Positions 1-7,762 of a stretch of 34,687 nt of DNA are shown here, piece after piece. The notes under the pieces were generated by a model. That model searched no databases. It worked only from the letters and a program-made list of their open reading frames with translations, and was not told where the DNA came from. A program made the position numbers and the translations under genes. The stretch's first letter is position 1. Each line of letters opens with the position of its first letter. This DNA is from Clostridiaceae bacterium (lineage in GTDB: Bacteria; Bacillota; Clostridia; DSM-8532), in NCBI GenBank assembly GCA_012719545.1, contig JAAYAD010000050.1:1-34687 (forward strand), given 5' to 3'.

Positions 1-7
1 AAACACC

Positions 8-35
8 TTGGACATACTACGTTTTTTGGTATAAT
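8..35 (+). promoter_or_regulatory. Promoter of the FN3/copper-amine-oxidase-like surface protein gene
   Basis: A perfect TATAAT lies at 30-35, preceded by TGG, which gives an extended -10. The -35 is a weak TTGGAC at 8-13, 16 bases upstream. Transcription would start near 42, exactly at the left arm of the hairpin at 40-118. The assignment rests on sequence only. Confidence 0.55.
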
Positions 36-124
36 GGTCATGAGACTTGAACGCTCCTTTCTGGGAGGTAATGGTTGTTTGGCAATTTCCATTATACCAG
101 AGGCGTTTCAGGTCTCATTTTTTT
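27..124 (+). promoter_or_regulatory. Interleaved inverted repeats with terminator-like stem in the leader
   Basis: Two inverted repeats alternate instead of nesting. Repeat A is TGGTATAATGG at 27-37 and returns as its exact complement at 89-99. Repeat B, GAGACTTGAACGC at 42-54, pairs with 103-116 with one wobble and one bulge. Seven T residues follow at 118-124, so the B stem resembles an intrinsic terminator or attenuator between the promoter and the gene at 167. A also places a second extended -10 on the opposite strand at 91-96. It could equally be the terminator of a gene left of the window. Confidence 0.45.
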
Positions 125-166
125 ATTAAGTTAACAGAACATGACAATTATTTAGGAGGTAAGCGT

Positions 167-1888
167 ATGATTTGTCTACAATCTGTAAAAAGATCCAAAC
201 TACTTGTCTTTCTTTTGATGTTTCTCATGGTATTCAGTGTTGTTCAGCCTGCCTTTGCAACACCCCAATCCACTTCAATCACTCTGAAAGCTACTGCAAA
301 TAAAGACAGCATTACACTAACCTGGAACAGCATAACCCATTCCAAGGGAGTATCAGGATACTATGTTTTCAGAGCAACTAAGTCAGGCGGCCAGACAAGT
401 ACGCCCGAAACCGATTTTTGGATTAAAGGAACCAGCTATACTGACAAAAAAATTGAATCGGGCAAGACCTATTACTACATTGTAAGGCCTGTTCTGGGAG
501 ACGGTTCTTTGGGTGCCCCCTCAAATGAAGTTGCCGTGTACTATCGCGGTTCCCAACAGGCCATTACATTGAAGGCCAATGTAAATGCGGGAAATATTAC
601 TCTTACCTGGAATGCCATAACAGATCCCAAAGGCGTAAATGGTTACTATGTTTACAGAGCAACCAAGCCAGGCGGTCAGTCAAATACGCCTGAGACAGAT
701 TTCTGGATTAAGGACACCAAATATGTGGATACCAAAGTTGTTCCCGGCACCACCTATTACTATATTGTAAGACCGGTACTGGGCGACAAGACATTAGGCA
801 CTCCGTCCAATGAGGTTGAGGTTTCATACCAAAACATCTACGGAACCATCTCACTGACAGTTGGCAATAAAATTATGCTGGTCAACGGAAAGCTGACTGA
901 AATCGACCCCGGATTAGGTACAGTTCCTGTTTTAAAAGATGCAAGAACCATGCTGCCCATAAGGGCTGTTATAGAGGCCATGGGAGGCACGATAGAATAT
1001 AAGTCCGGAGAACAGCGGGTTACTATTAATTACAGGGGCAAAACAATTCATATGTGGATAGGCAAGAAAACTATCCAGGTAAACGGTGTCAATAAAACCA
1101 TTGACGTTGCTCCTTACTTCTCCGATACAGGCCGTACCATGATACCAATAAGATTTGTCGTTGAAAATCTTGATTGTACTGTGGACTGGGACGGAAATAC
1201 ACAGACTGTAACAATCACATATTTGTTGGACGAAAATAATTATTTTCCACCCGCCCCTCCTAAAGAGATCCCCGAAGACAGGCTCTGGCAAGGTACCTGG
1301 TACACTGATAAAGGAAAGCTCGTTATTAATCAAACCGGTATAGTGGTAAACGGCACCTACGGAAATGGCAACAGCAACACTATTAACGGAATCATCTATA
1401 AGGATAACGGAAAGTACAAACTTTTAGGCAACTACAAAGAAAAAGGAGAAACAGGATTCTTTGAATTTGTCTTATCAGACGATGGGCAGACTTTCGAAGG
1501 GATCTACGGAAGCATAGCCAAGAATAAAAAGAACTGGGACAAATGGAATGGCTGGCGTGAAGAGGATAAATTCCTGAAATATTTAAGAGAGCTCCCATCC
1601 CCCGCCGACTTTACGGGAATATGGGCTACGGATTTGGGAAGGATGCAGATTTCTCAGACCAACAATAAAGTAACCATCAAAATTAAAGACAAGGATATCA
1701 CCATTCAGGGGAAAGTGTCAAACAATTTAATAACCGGCACCTATAAGCAGGGACGCGAAAATATGAATATTGAAATATATTTACTGGAAGGTAACAAAAA
1801 GATTATTGGCCGTTACGGAAACGATGATACGGCTAAGCAAAAATGGAAGGAGTTTACCGGAGAAAGGATATCCACCAGGGTAAATTGA
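167..1888 (+). CDS. Secreted protein with two FN3-like repeats and a copper amine oxidase N-terminal-like domain
   Basis: The chosen start is the ATG at 167, behind a TTAGGAGG ribosome binding site. The open frame reaches back to 47, but that extension has no binding site and starts next to the probable transcription start. The 573-residue product has a signal peptide (about 1-31, ending QPAFA). Two fibronectin-III-like repeats follow at about 36-125 and 131-220. A copper amine oxidase N-terminal-like domain follows at about 230-350, with the paired TMLPIRAV and TMIPIRFV strands typical of that fold. Two related C-terminal beta-rich modules begin at about 373 (WQGTWYTD) and 483 (FTGIWATD). 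Clostridial proteins of this type are exported and often cell-wall associated. No catalytic residues are apparent, so a structural or ligand-binding surface role is inferred. The two C-terminal modules match no family I can name. Confidence 0.8.
   Translation: MICLQSVKRSKLLVFLLMFLMVFSVVQPAFATPQSTSITLKATANKDSITLTWNSITHSKGVSGYYVFRATKSGGQTSTPETDFWIKGTSYTDKKIESGKTYYYIVRPVLGDGSLGAPSNEVAVYYRGSQQAITLKANVNAGNITLTWNAITDPKGVNGYYVYRATKPGGQSNTPETDFWIKDTKYVDTKVVPGTTYYYIVRPVLGDKTLGTPSNEVEVSYQNIYGTISLTVGNKIMLVNGKLTEIDPGLGTVPVLKDARTMLPIRAVIEAMGGTIEYKSGEQRVTINYRGKTIHMWIGKKTIQVNGVNKTIDVAPYFSDTGRTMIPIRFVVENLDCTVDWDGNTQTVTITYLLDENNYFPPAPPKEIPEDRLWQGTWYTDKGKLVINQTGIVVNGTYGNGNSNTINGIIYKDNGKYKLLGNYKEKGETGFFEFVLSDDGQTFEGIYGSIAKNKKNWDKWNGWREEDKFLKYLRELPSPADFTGIWATDLGRMQISQTNNKVTIKIKDKDITIQGKVSNNLITGTYKQGRENMNIEIYLLEGNKKIIGRYGNDDTAKQKWKEFTGERISTRVN
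278..830 (+). repeat. Tandem 285-base duplication encoding the two FN3-like domains
   Basis: The coding sequence at about 278-545 is repeated at about 563-830 with an exact 285-base (95-codon) period. Both copies contain GYYV, TPETDFWIK and TYYYIVRPVLGD. Protein similarity is very high while third codon positions differ, which suggests an old internal duplication kept under selection. Confidence 0.85.
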
Positions 1889-1900
1889 TGTCCCCAAAGC

Positions 1901-1938
1901 AGGAAAATGGCTGTCCATGCGGCAGTCATTTTCCTTAT
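1901..1938 (+). terminator. Terminator after the FN3-domain surface protein gene
   Basis: AGGAAAATGGCTG at 1901-1913 pairs with 1923-1935 over 13 base pairs with one G-U. It stands 12 bases after the stop codon. The following T-tract is weak. Confidence 0.65.
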
Positions 1939-1998
1939 TCGACAAAGCATAATCCATAATTTATTAAAAATTCATCTGTCAAATTTGAAAAAAAGGTA

Positions 1999-2027
1999 TT
2001 GTAGTTTTTGAAAATATGCATTATAAT
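1999..2027 (+). promoter_or_regulatory. Promoter of tRNA-Pro
   Basis: TTGTAG at 1999-2004 and TATAAT at 2022-2027 are separated by 17 bases. The -10 box ends 14 bases before the mature tRNA. Confidence 0.65.
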
Positions 2028-2041
2028 ATCATTTGTCGCGT

Positions 2042-2116
2042 CGGGGTGTAGCTCAGGTGGATTAGAGTGCTTGCTTGGGGTGCAAGAGGTCGCTGGTTCA
2101 AGTCCAGTCACTCCGA
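2042..2116 (+). tRNA. tRNA-Pro (anticodon GGG)
   Basis: The acceptor stem CGGGGTG (2042-2048) pairs with CACTCCG (2109-2115). The discriminator is A2116 and an encoded CCA follows at 2117-2119. The D-arm TAGCTCAGG and T-arm GGTTCAAGTCC are standard. The anticodon stem is CTTGC/GCAAG around loop TTGGGGT, which gives anticodon GGG, reading CCC and CCU. The C1-G72 pair with A73 is the usual bacterial prolyl-tRNA identity. The gene stands alone with its own promoter and terminator. Confidence 0.95.
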
Positions 2117-2123
2117 CCAGAAA

Positions 2124-2160
2124 AACAGCGGGTTTCAGAAAATGAAGCCCGTTGTTTTTT
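2124..2160 (+). terminator. Terminator of tRNA-Pro
   Basis: AACAGCGGGTTT pairs with AAGCCCGTTGTT with two wobbles and runs into six T residues. It starts 5 bases after the CCA end. Confidence 0.85.
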
Positions 2161-2217
2161 GAATTTTGACCGTGATTTGACCCAAATTTTAAGAATACAA
2201 AAGTATATAAATTATAA

Positions 2218-2247
2218 AAGGCTATCTCAAAAAATTGAGATAGCCTT
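2218..2247 (-). terminator. Terminator of the 203-residue membrane protein gene
   Basis: A perfect 11-base-pair stem, AAGGCTATCTC at 2218-2228 with 2237-2247, overlaps the stop codon of the minus-strand gene. On that strand it is followed by an A/T-rich tract without a pure T run. It may also stop plus-strand transcription. Confidence 0.65.
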
Positions 2248-2857
2248 ATTTAGTATTATTCTTAATACTAAAGTGCCTATACGAAAGAATGCATATCGGC
2301 AAATAATATAAGCACCAAAATTCCAGCACAAGAGTTCCAATCCAGTCTGAACTTGCATTCTGCGAGTTGAATAATCCAAGCATGGGCAGAATAAAGCAGC
2401 ATATAAAGAAAATACCGTGGATTAGCAATAAAGCTTTAAGCCATTTATCCTGTTTGGTATGGGCTTTAAATGCAAGACCAATGAAAAATGTGGCAAGAGC
2501 CATAATTCCATATCCCAACAGGTCATAGCTGAAATACAGACCATAACGTTGATAGTCAATAATTTTTAAAGCTTCGTTACTCAATGAATCAAGTCTCACC
2601 GCCGTTGTCTGAGCAAAATAAACAATGAGAATCAATACTGCATATATTCCTGACAAGATCAAAGCTGTATTGGCCGCAGCTTTATGTTCCTTATCACATT
2701 CCGCATGGAAACCGGAAATCATCATAACAAAACCAAGTGCAATAAACATACACACGATGTAGCTTCCAAAATCAAAATCTATAATCATAAATACAGCAAA
2801 TGCTATAACCGCAGCAGCCTGTATGAGTGCTCCTGTCTTTGCAATGGATGAATTCAT
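2246..2857 (-). CDS. Hypothetical six-segment membrane protein
   Basis: I do not recognise this 203-residue protein. It is almost entirely hydrophobic, with about six predicted membrane segments: near 10-26, 32-48, 65-82, 113-130, 141-162 and 172-192. The loops are short, and a charged one near 52-62 contains HAECDKEHKAAAN. No enzyme motif is visible. The start ATG follows GGAGGGG at normal spacing. The gene has its own promoter at 2890-2918 and its own terminator, so it is monocistronic and points away from the DUF3810-type gene. It is a real gene by codon pattern and signals, but the function is unknown. Confidence 0.75.
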   Translation of the reverse strand: MNSSIAKTGALIQAAAVIAFAVFMIIDFDFGSYIVCMFIALGFVMMISGFHAECDKEHKAAANTALILSGIYAVLILIVYFAQTTAVRLDSLSNEALKIIDYQRYGLYFSYDLLGYGIMALATFFIGLAFKAHTKQDKWLKALLLIHGIFFICCFILPMLGLFNSQNASSDWIGTLVLEFWCLYYLPICILSYRHFSIKNNTK

Positions 2858-2889
2858 TTTCCTGCCCCTCCAGCTATAATCTTAGAATA

Positions 2890-2918
2890 ATAATACAATA
2901 GCGGCCTGATTTTTCCAA
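2890..2918 (-). promoter_or_regulatory. Promoter of the 203-residue membrane protein gene
   Basis: On the minus strand, TTGGAA (2913-2918) and TATTAT (2890-2895) are separated by exactly 17 bases. The site is 33 bases upstream of the start codon. Confidence 0.55.
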
Positions 2919-3096
2919 TGAAAAGTTATAAGCTCATTAAATTATCAGGTATAACAAGTTTTACAAAAACTTTTGGCTTGTGACTCAAGATTGCCGGCCC
3001 ATACAGTCCAATAGCAAGATATTAACATAAGCTCAAAGGCATTATTTTATAATTGTCCTCTTTATTATGTATAATATAACCAGGAGGATGATGGAC

Positions 3097-4215
3097 GTGG
3101 CTTATTCATATTTTATTGGCAAAAGAAAAGAATCACGCTTAAAAAAATTATGGTCTGTTCTGCTTGTACCCCTTGCATTTCTTATAAAATGGCTTATGTC
3201 ATTAAATCCTGCTTTTACCGAAAAATATTATTCAAGGGGACTTTATCCCTTCATAATGCAGCCATACAGCAAACTGACAGGCTTAATACCAGTAAGCATA
3301 GCAGAGCTGCTTATATTATCCGCAGTAATATATATATTGGTTAAAATAATATATCTTATTGCCTCAAGACGTACCGATAAAAAGTCGCGTTTTCTCTCCT
3401 TTTTGGTAAATATAATTATGGTGGCCTCAATTTTGTTCTTCGCTCAGTCTATTGTATGGGGAATAAATTACGAAAGACTATCCTTTGCCGACAGCGCAAA
3501 TATCAGTGTACGGGATTCATCGGTGGAGGAACTGGAAGCGCTATGCATCAAACTTATAGAAAACACAAATATGCTAAGACAGCAAGTTTCTGAAGATCAG
3601 AACGGCGTTATGAAGGTTGAAGGGGGATTTAAATCCTTAGTTGAGCGTGCCCAATTAGGCTACAACGAAGCTTCAAAGATTTATCCATTCTTGAACGGAG
3701 AATATGGAAAACCAAAGCCTGTGCTTTTATCGAGGCTTATGTCACATACAAATATTATAGGTATTTTCACAGGGCTTACCGGGGAGGCCAATGTTGATAC
3801 AGACATAACAGATATGGAGCTGCCTTCCACAATTATGCATGAAAAAGCTCACCAGCATGGTTTTGCCAATGAGGATGAAGCAAATTTCATTGCATATATT
3901 ACATGCATGTATCATCCCCATGCAGATTTTAAGTATTCAGGTTCAGTACTTGCCTTGCAGCATTCCATGAATGCACTGTATTCGGTTAATCAGGACAAAT
4001 ATTTCGAGCTTATGAATCTCTTTGGCGACGGCTATCTTAGGGATCTTAACAAACAGCATGAATATTGGAAACAATTTCAGGGACCTGCAAAAGAGGTTGC
4101 CGAAAAAATCAATGACACATATCTTAAAATGAACGGCATAAAAGACGGAACAAAGAGCTACGGACGCATGGTTGACCTGCTTCTGGCGGAATTCAGAGAA
4201 AAAGGTGAAATATAA
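3097..4215 (+). CDS. DUF3810-family membrane protein with HExxH metalloprotease motif
   Basis: The start taken is GTG at 3097, nine bases after AGGAGG (3082-3087). The upstream ATGs at 3067, 3088 and 3091 lie before or too close to that site. The product has 372 residues. A basic N-terminus is followed by about three membrane segments in the first 125 residues. A large domain then carries MHEKAHQHGF at about residue 247, a HExxH zinc-protease signature, followed by a glutamate-rich EDEANF stretch that may give the third ligand. This arrangement is typical of DUF3810, whose substrate is unknown to me. Membrane-bound peptidase activity is inferred from the motif. The SulP gene follows after 115 bases but has its own structured leader. 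Confidence 0.75.
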   Translation: MAYSYFIGKRKESRLKKLWSVLLVPLAFLIKWLMSLNPAFTEKYYSRGLYPFIMQPYSKLTGLIPVSIAELLILSAVIYILVKIIYLIASRRTDKKSRFLSFLVNIIMVASILFFAQSIVWGINYERLSFADSANISVRDSSVEELEALCIKLIENTNMLRQQVSEDQNGVMKVEGGFKSLVERAQLGYNEASKIYPFLNGEYGKPKPVLLSRLMSHTNIIGIFTGLTGEANVDTDITDMELPSTIMHEKAHQHGFANEDEANFIAYITCMYHPHADFKYSGSVLALQHSMNALYSVNQDKYFELMNLFGDGYLRDLNKQHEYWKQFQGPAKEVAEKINDTYLKMNGIKDGTKSYGRMVDLLLAEFREKGEI

Positions 4216-4278
4216 AATATAAACAAAATTATACGGAGCTAATTGTAAATATTTAATAGATATATTGGTTTACACATT

Positions 4279-4324
4279 AATCCTCTTCGTGGTAGTTTAA
4301 GTAAGTACTACTTACGGAAGGATT
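4279..4324 (+). promoter_or_regulatory. RBS-sequestering hairpin in the SulP leader
   Basis: The strand AATCCTCTTCGT (4279-4290) pairs with ACGGAAGGATT (4314-4324) with one bulged C and a G-U. The stem continues with GTAGT (4292-4296) and ACTAC (4307-4311) around a 10-base loop. The GGAAGG ribosome binding site of the next gene (ATG at 4331) lies wholly inside the right arm. This would hold translation off unless the stem opens. Co-translational, thermal or ligand control is inference. Confidence 0.55.
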
Positions 4325-4330
4325 ATTAAT

Positions 4331-6016
4331 ATGCTAAAGCCAAAATTATTTACTGTTCTTAAAGAAGGGTACTCTAAAGAGCAATTAATAAAAGACTTGA
4401 CAGCAGGTATAATAGTAGGAATTATAGCTATACCCCTTTCTATTGCATTAGCCATTGCTTCAGGAGTTTCTCCCGAAAAAGGTCTTTACACCGCTATTAT
4501 TGCCGGGTTCATTATCTCTTTGCTGGGCGGGAGCCGTGTCCAAATCGGCGGCCCGACTGGAGCCTTTGTTGTTATCATATATGATATTGTCGAAAAAAAA
4601 GGTTATTCTGCCCTTGTTGTTGCCACTATTCTAGCAGGAATCTTACTTATTTTTATGGGGCTGATGAAGCTGGGTAGCGTTATCAAATTCATTCCCTACC
4701 CTTTAACAACCGGCTTTACAAGCGGAATAGCCGTAATCATTTTCTTTCAGCAGCTTAAGGATTTTCTGGGTTTAAAAACCCATAAGCTTCCTGCCGAATT
4801 TGTTCCAAGGCTCATGGCGTACATAGAATCAATTCATACAATTTCAATCAACAGCATTATTATAGGGATAATTGCCCTTTTGATAATTATAGGCTGGCCA
4901 TACATAAACAGAAGAATCCCCGGCTCTCTCATTGCCATTATAATTACTACCGCCCTTGTTCATCTTATGAACATAGATGTGGTAACCATTGGCGACCAGT
5001 ATGGCAATCTGAAGGCAGCTCTACCCTCATTAAATTTGCCTGAGTTAAATCTGACAGAAGCATTTGACCTGTTTCCTGAAGCTCTGACCATTGCAGTTCT
5101 GGCAGGCATTGAATCCTTATTGTCCGCAGTTGTGGCAGATGGTATGGTTGGAGACAACCACAGGTCAAATATGGAACTGGTTGCTCAAGGTACAGCAAAT
5201 ATATTTTCAGTTCTGTTCGGCGGTATCCCGGCAACAGGAGCCATAGCAAGAACAGCAGCCAATGTCAGAAACGGAGGCAGAACCCCGATTGCGGGCATTG
5301 TCCACTCAGTAAGTGTTTTGGCTATTATGATGCTCTTTATGCCTCTGGCTAAATTAATACCATTGTCCACACTTGCCGCAATACTTATGGTGGTTGCTTA
5401 CAATATGGGTGAATGGCATGCCTTTAAGAGCCTTTTCAAAGCTCCTAAAACCGATATTGCCATTTTTCTTGCAACCTTTGTCCTGACAATTTTTACAGAC
5501 CTTGTAGTTGCAATTGAATTTGGCATTATAATGGCTGCATTCCTCTTTATGAAGCGCATGGCCGACATAACAAGAATAGAATCCATTAAGGATGACCTGG
5601 AATTTAATAAGGATATTGTCCTTAAAAACCCCGAAGGAGTTAATCCTTCCATACAGATTTTCCAGGTATATGGTCCATTTTTCTTCGGAGCTGCCGATAA
5701 ATTTGCCAACACCATACAGCAAAACATCTCAAGAACTCATGTTATGATAATACGAATGAAGCATGTGCCCTTTATGGATGAAACAGGCTATCATGCATTG
5801 TTTAAAACCTACTCCTACTGCAGAAGACATAGAATTCTCCTTCTGTTTACCCATGTAAATGAGCAGCCTCTTTCCCTTATGGAAAAACACGGATTCGTTG
5901 AGCTTATAGGCAAGGATAATTTCTGTCCGGATATTGAAACGGCAATTATACGCGCAAATGCCTATATTGAGCTTCACAACAAGCATCATTCAATGAAGAC
6001 TGAAAAAACGGCATAA
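4331..6016 (+). CDS. SulP-family anion transporter with STAS domain
   Basis: This 561-residue permease has the SulP layout. A hydrophobic region of about 10-12 membrane segments spans roughly 20-410. It contains the early GLYTAIIAGF and QIGGPTGAF motifs and the later GIPATGAIARTAANV motif. A cytoplasmic STAS domain follows at about 435-550. SulP members carry sulfate, bicarbonate or other anions with proton or sodium coupling, and the sequence does not settle which. No sulfate-assimilation or carbonic anhydrase gene adjoins it, so context gives no substrate. The ATG follows GGAAGG held in a hairpin. A terminator follows at 6050. Length is normal for the bacterial family. Confidence 0.9.
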   Translation: MLKPKLFTVLKEGYSKEQLIKDLTAGIIVGIIAIPLSIALAIASGVSPEKGLYTAIIAGFIISLLGGSRVQIGGPTGAFVVIIYDIVEKKGYSALVVATILAGILLIFMGLMKLGSVIKFIPYPLTTGFTSGIAVIIFFQQLKDFLGLKTHKLPAEFVPRLMAYIESIHTISINSIIIGIIALLIIIGWPYINRRIPGSLIAIIITTALVHLMNIDVVTIGDQYGNLKAALPSLNLPELNLTEAFDLFPEALTIAVLAGIESLLSAVVADGMVGDNHRSNMELVAQGTANIFSVLFGGIPATGAIARTAANVRNGGRTPIAGIVHSVSVLAIMMLFMPLAKLIPLSTLAAILMVVAYNMGEWHAFKSLFKAPKTDIAIFLATFVLTIFTDLVVAIEFGIIMAAFLFMKRMADITRIESIKDDLEFNKDIVLKNPEGVNPSIQIFQVYGPFFFGAADKFANTIQQNISRTHVMIIRMKHVPFMDETGYHALFKTYSYCRRHRILLLFTHVNEQPLSLMEKHGFVELIGKDNFCPDIETAIIRANAYIELHNKHHSMKTEKTA

Positions 6017-6049
6017 ATGCATCTAAAGAATTGCAATAGCTTATCCGGC

Positions 6050-6104
6050 ATACTCCCCTAAGGCTAAGAAAGATAGATTTCAGTTTGCTTTAGGGGTATT
6101 TTAT
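6050..6104 (+). terminator. Terminator of the SulP gene
   Basis: ATACTCCCCTAAGG at 6050-6063 pairs with CTTTAGGGGTAT at 6088-6099 across a long loop. T residues follow. Confidence 0.7.
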
Positions 6105-6147
6105 TGCATCTTAAACCTTCATGCCTTTATACCGGGAAAGAATGAAA

Positions 6148-6180
6148 AAGCACCGGATTATAATGTTTAGTCCGGTGCTT
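6148..6180 (-). terminator. Terminator of the sigma/anti-sigma operon
   Basis: AAGCACCGGA pairs with TCCGGTGCTT at 6171-6180 over 10 base pairs. On the minus strand a run of five T residues follows. It lies about 50 bases beyond the anti-sigma stop and may act in both directions. Confidence 0.75.
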
Positions 6181-6231
6181 ATTTTACCATTTATGGTCAT
6201 GCTTTAACCTTTCGGGGGATATATGTAAGCG

Positions 6232-7155
6232 TTAATTCAGCGCTGAAAAATCAAATGTATCTGCAAAGGCCTCCAAATCTAAAGTTGTTATTGCTCCGTT
6301 CATTGGGTCGGAGCCAGCCAATACATTGATGGTTACAAAGGAATTATTGAGGTCTGCAATAATCAGGGATTTGCTGGGGCTGATTGAAAGGCTTACGGTA
6401 ACACCGCTGGATGTTGTGTAAGTCCACTCGTTATAATCCTCAGGATTTCCGATATTCAAAATAACATCTGTAAAACTTCCCTTAACGCAGTTCATCATCT
6501 GGTAAGCAATTGTGCGGTTCTCGTCAAGTACCACCTCCCCATCGATATGGAAGGTTCCGTCCTCATATATATAGGCACTAAAGGAAGAATTGTTCTCGCC
6601 CAGAAATTTGCCTGTACCTGCTCTTTTGTACAAATCTTCTTCGCTTAAATCAAGTTCAATTGCCCGGTGAAGTTTAAGTCCATATTTCTCAACAATTTCC
6701 TCCAGCTTATCGGCCATCTCCTGAGTATATACCAGATAAAGCGAATACTTCTCATCCAGGCCAGTGGGACCATTTCCTACCTTAGCCAAAAGTTCTCCAT
6801 CCTTATCGTAACTGTCAAGGAACGCCATCCATTCGGCTACAGCCTGATATTCTTTGCTGTCAGAGTACCCCTGCAATGATATAATTTTGGGGGAAGCAGG
6901 TGTTTCAGTATTTGAATTTGTATTTTCATTGTCTATTATACCGCCGCTTGGCAGAATCATATCCCTTAAGCCAAACAGGTTCATTGCCAATGCTGAAACA
7001 GAGAGCGCTGCCAAAAGGCATACTGCTGCCGCTAAAGCAACTATTTTTCTTCCGCTTTTTCTAATTGACTGCTTCATAATAAAATCCTCCATTTCTATTG
7101 CTTTGAGGCTGCGGACCTGTGAAAACACAGATTTATATTTCTCCTTAAAACTCAT
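6232..7155 (-). CDS. Probable membrane anti-sigma factor with unknown extracellular domain
   Basis: This 307-residue protein starts 11 bases inside the end of the ECF sigma gene, so the two are translationally coupled. Residues 1-37 are basic and probably cytoplasmic. One membrane segment follows at about 38-57 (IVALAAAVCLLAALSVSALA). The remaining roughly 250 residues would be outside the cell and match no domain I can name. The pattern of short N-terminus, single membrane helix and large outer domain, plus overlap with a sigma gene, is that of regulatory anti-sigma factors. The role is inferred from context, because no classic ZAS zinc motif is visible. The start follows GGAGG (in GAAGGAGGTATGG). 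A terminator lies downstream at 6148-6180. Confidence 0.65.
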   Translation of the reverse strand: MSFKEKYKSVFSQVRSLKAIEMEDFIMKQSIRKSGRKIVALAAAVCLLAALSVSALAMNLFGLRDMILPSGGIIDNENTNSNTETPASPKIISLQGYSDSKEYQAVAEWMAFLDSYDKDGELLAKVGNGPTGLDEKYSLYLVYTQEMADKLEEIVEKYGLKLHRAIELDLSEEDLYKRAGTGKFLGENNSSFSAYIYEDGTFHIDGEVVLDENRTIAYQMMNCVKGSFTDVILNIGNPEDYNEWTYTTSSGVTVSLSISPSKSLIIADLNNSFVTINVLAGSDPMNGAITTLDLEAFADTFDFSALN

Positions 7156-7630
7156 CCTGCCATACCTCCTTCAATTTATGCTTCAATTGCTCCCTTGCTC
7201 GCGACAACCGCGTCGTCACTGCTGATTCTTTTATATTAAGCATGCTTGATATTTCTTTTACAGTTAAATCCTCGTAGTAGAATAAATACAGAACCGTGCG
7301 GTATTTTTCCTTAAGCTCCATAACTGCTGAAAATATTGCACTCTGCTCTTCGTGTTCGAACACAAAAGAGGCTTTCAATTCATCTATGGGGACATGTCTC
7401 CTTTTCCAGGGTGCTCTCAGGCTGTTTTTACAGAGATTAATGGTTACCCTTATAAGCCAATGACGGATGTGTTCATCGCTCATAAACTCATTTTTACTGT
7501 TAAACAGCTTCATAAACACTTCCTGCATCATATCTTCAGCATCATATGTATTTCCCAGATAGTTCAGCGCAACACGAAACACAGTATCCTTGTATTTATT
7601 CGCTACTCCAATAAATTGTGCCTGTTTCAT
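7145..7630 (-). CDS. ECF-type RNA polymerase sigma factor
   Basis: The product has 161 residues from the ATG at 7630, which follows GAGGCGG. The frame extends 12 codons further upstream, but no binding site serves that start. Region 2 is at about 10-75, with YDAEDMMQEVFMKLF and HWLIRVTINLCKN. Region 4 is at about 100-155, with KYRTVLYLFYYEDLTVKEIS and the helix-turn-helix recognition segment SAVTTRLSRAREQLK. There is no sigma 1.1 or region 3, and the length is typical of ECF factors. Such factors redirect RNA polymerase to stress or surface genes and are held by a membrane partner, here the overlapping downstream gene. The promoter at 7669-7698 looks like a housekeeping type rather than an autoregulated ECF one. 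Confidence 0.9.
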   Translation of the reverse strand: MKQAQFIGVANKYKDTVFRVALNYLGNTYDAEDMMQEVFMKLFNSKNEFMSDEHIRHWLIRVTINLCKNSLRAPWKRRHVPIDELKASFVFEHEEQSAIFSAVMELKEKYRTVLYLFYYEDLTVKEISSMLNIKESAVTTRLSRAREQLKHKLKEVWQDEF

Positions 7631-7668
7631 TTGTCCGCCTCGTACTTCCATTTTGAAAGCTTTCATCT

Positions 7669-7698
7669 ATAATACAATTAAACAATGCCTTTTGTCAC
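7669..7698 (-). promoter_or_regulatory. Promoter of the sigma/anti-sigma operon
   Basis: GTGACA (minus strand, 7693-7698) and TATTAT (7669-7674) are separated by 18 bases, close to the vegetative consensus. The predicted start would lie just before the ATG at 7630 and after the unsupported ATG at 7666, which favours the shorter protein. Confidence 0.5.
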
Positions 7699-7713
7699 AA
7701 AACTTTTAAAATA

Positions 7714-7762
7714 AAGAAACATCTGGGCCGCCAAAAGTGATTTTGGGGCCCTGATGTTTCTA
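7714..7762 (-). terminator. Terminator of the DUF3592-like gene
   Basis: AGAAACATCTGGGCC at 7715-7729 pairs with GGCCCTGATGTTTCT on the right over about 15 base pairs with a mismatch. The stem overlaps the TAG stop of the minus-strand gene and is followed on that strand by TTATTTT. Confidence 0.75.

Noticed and set aside
47..166. N-terminal extension of the FN3-domain surface protein to an ATG at 47
   Set aside because: It has no ribosome binding site, it would hide the signal peptide, and it begins within five bases of the predicted transcript start.
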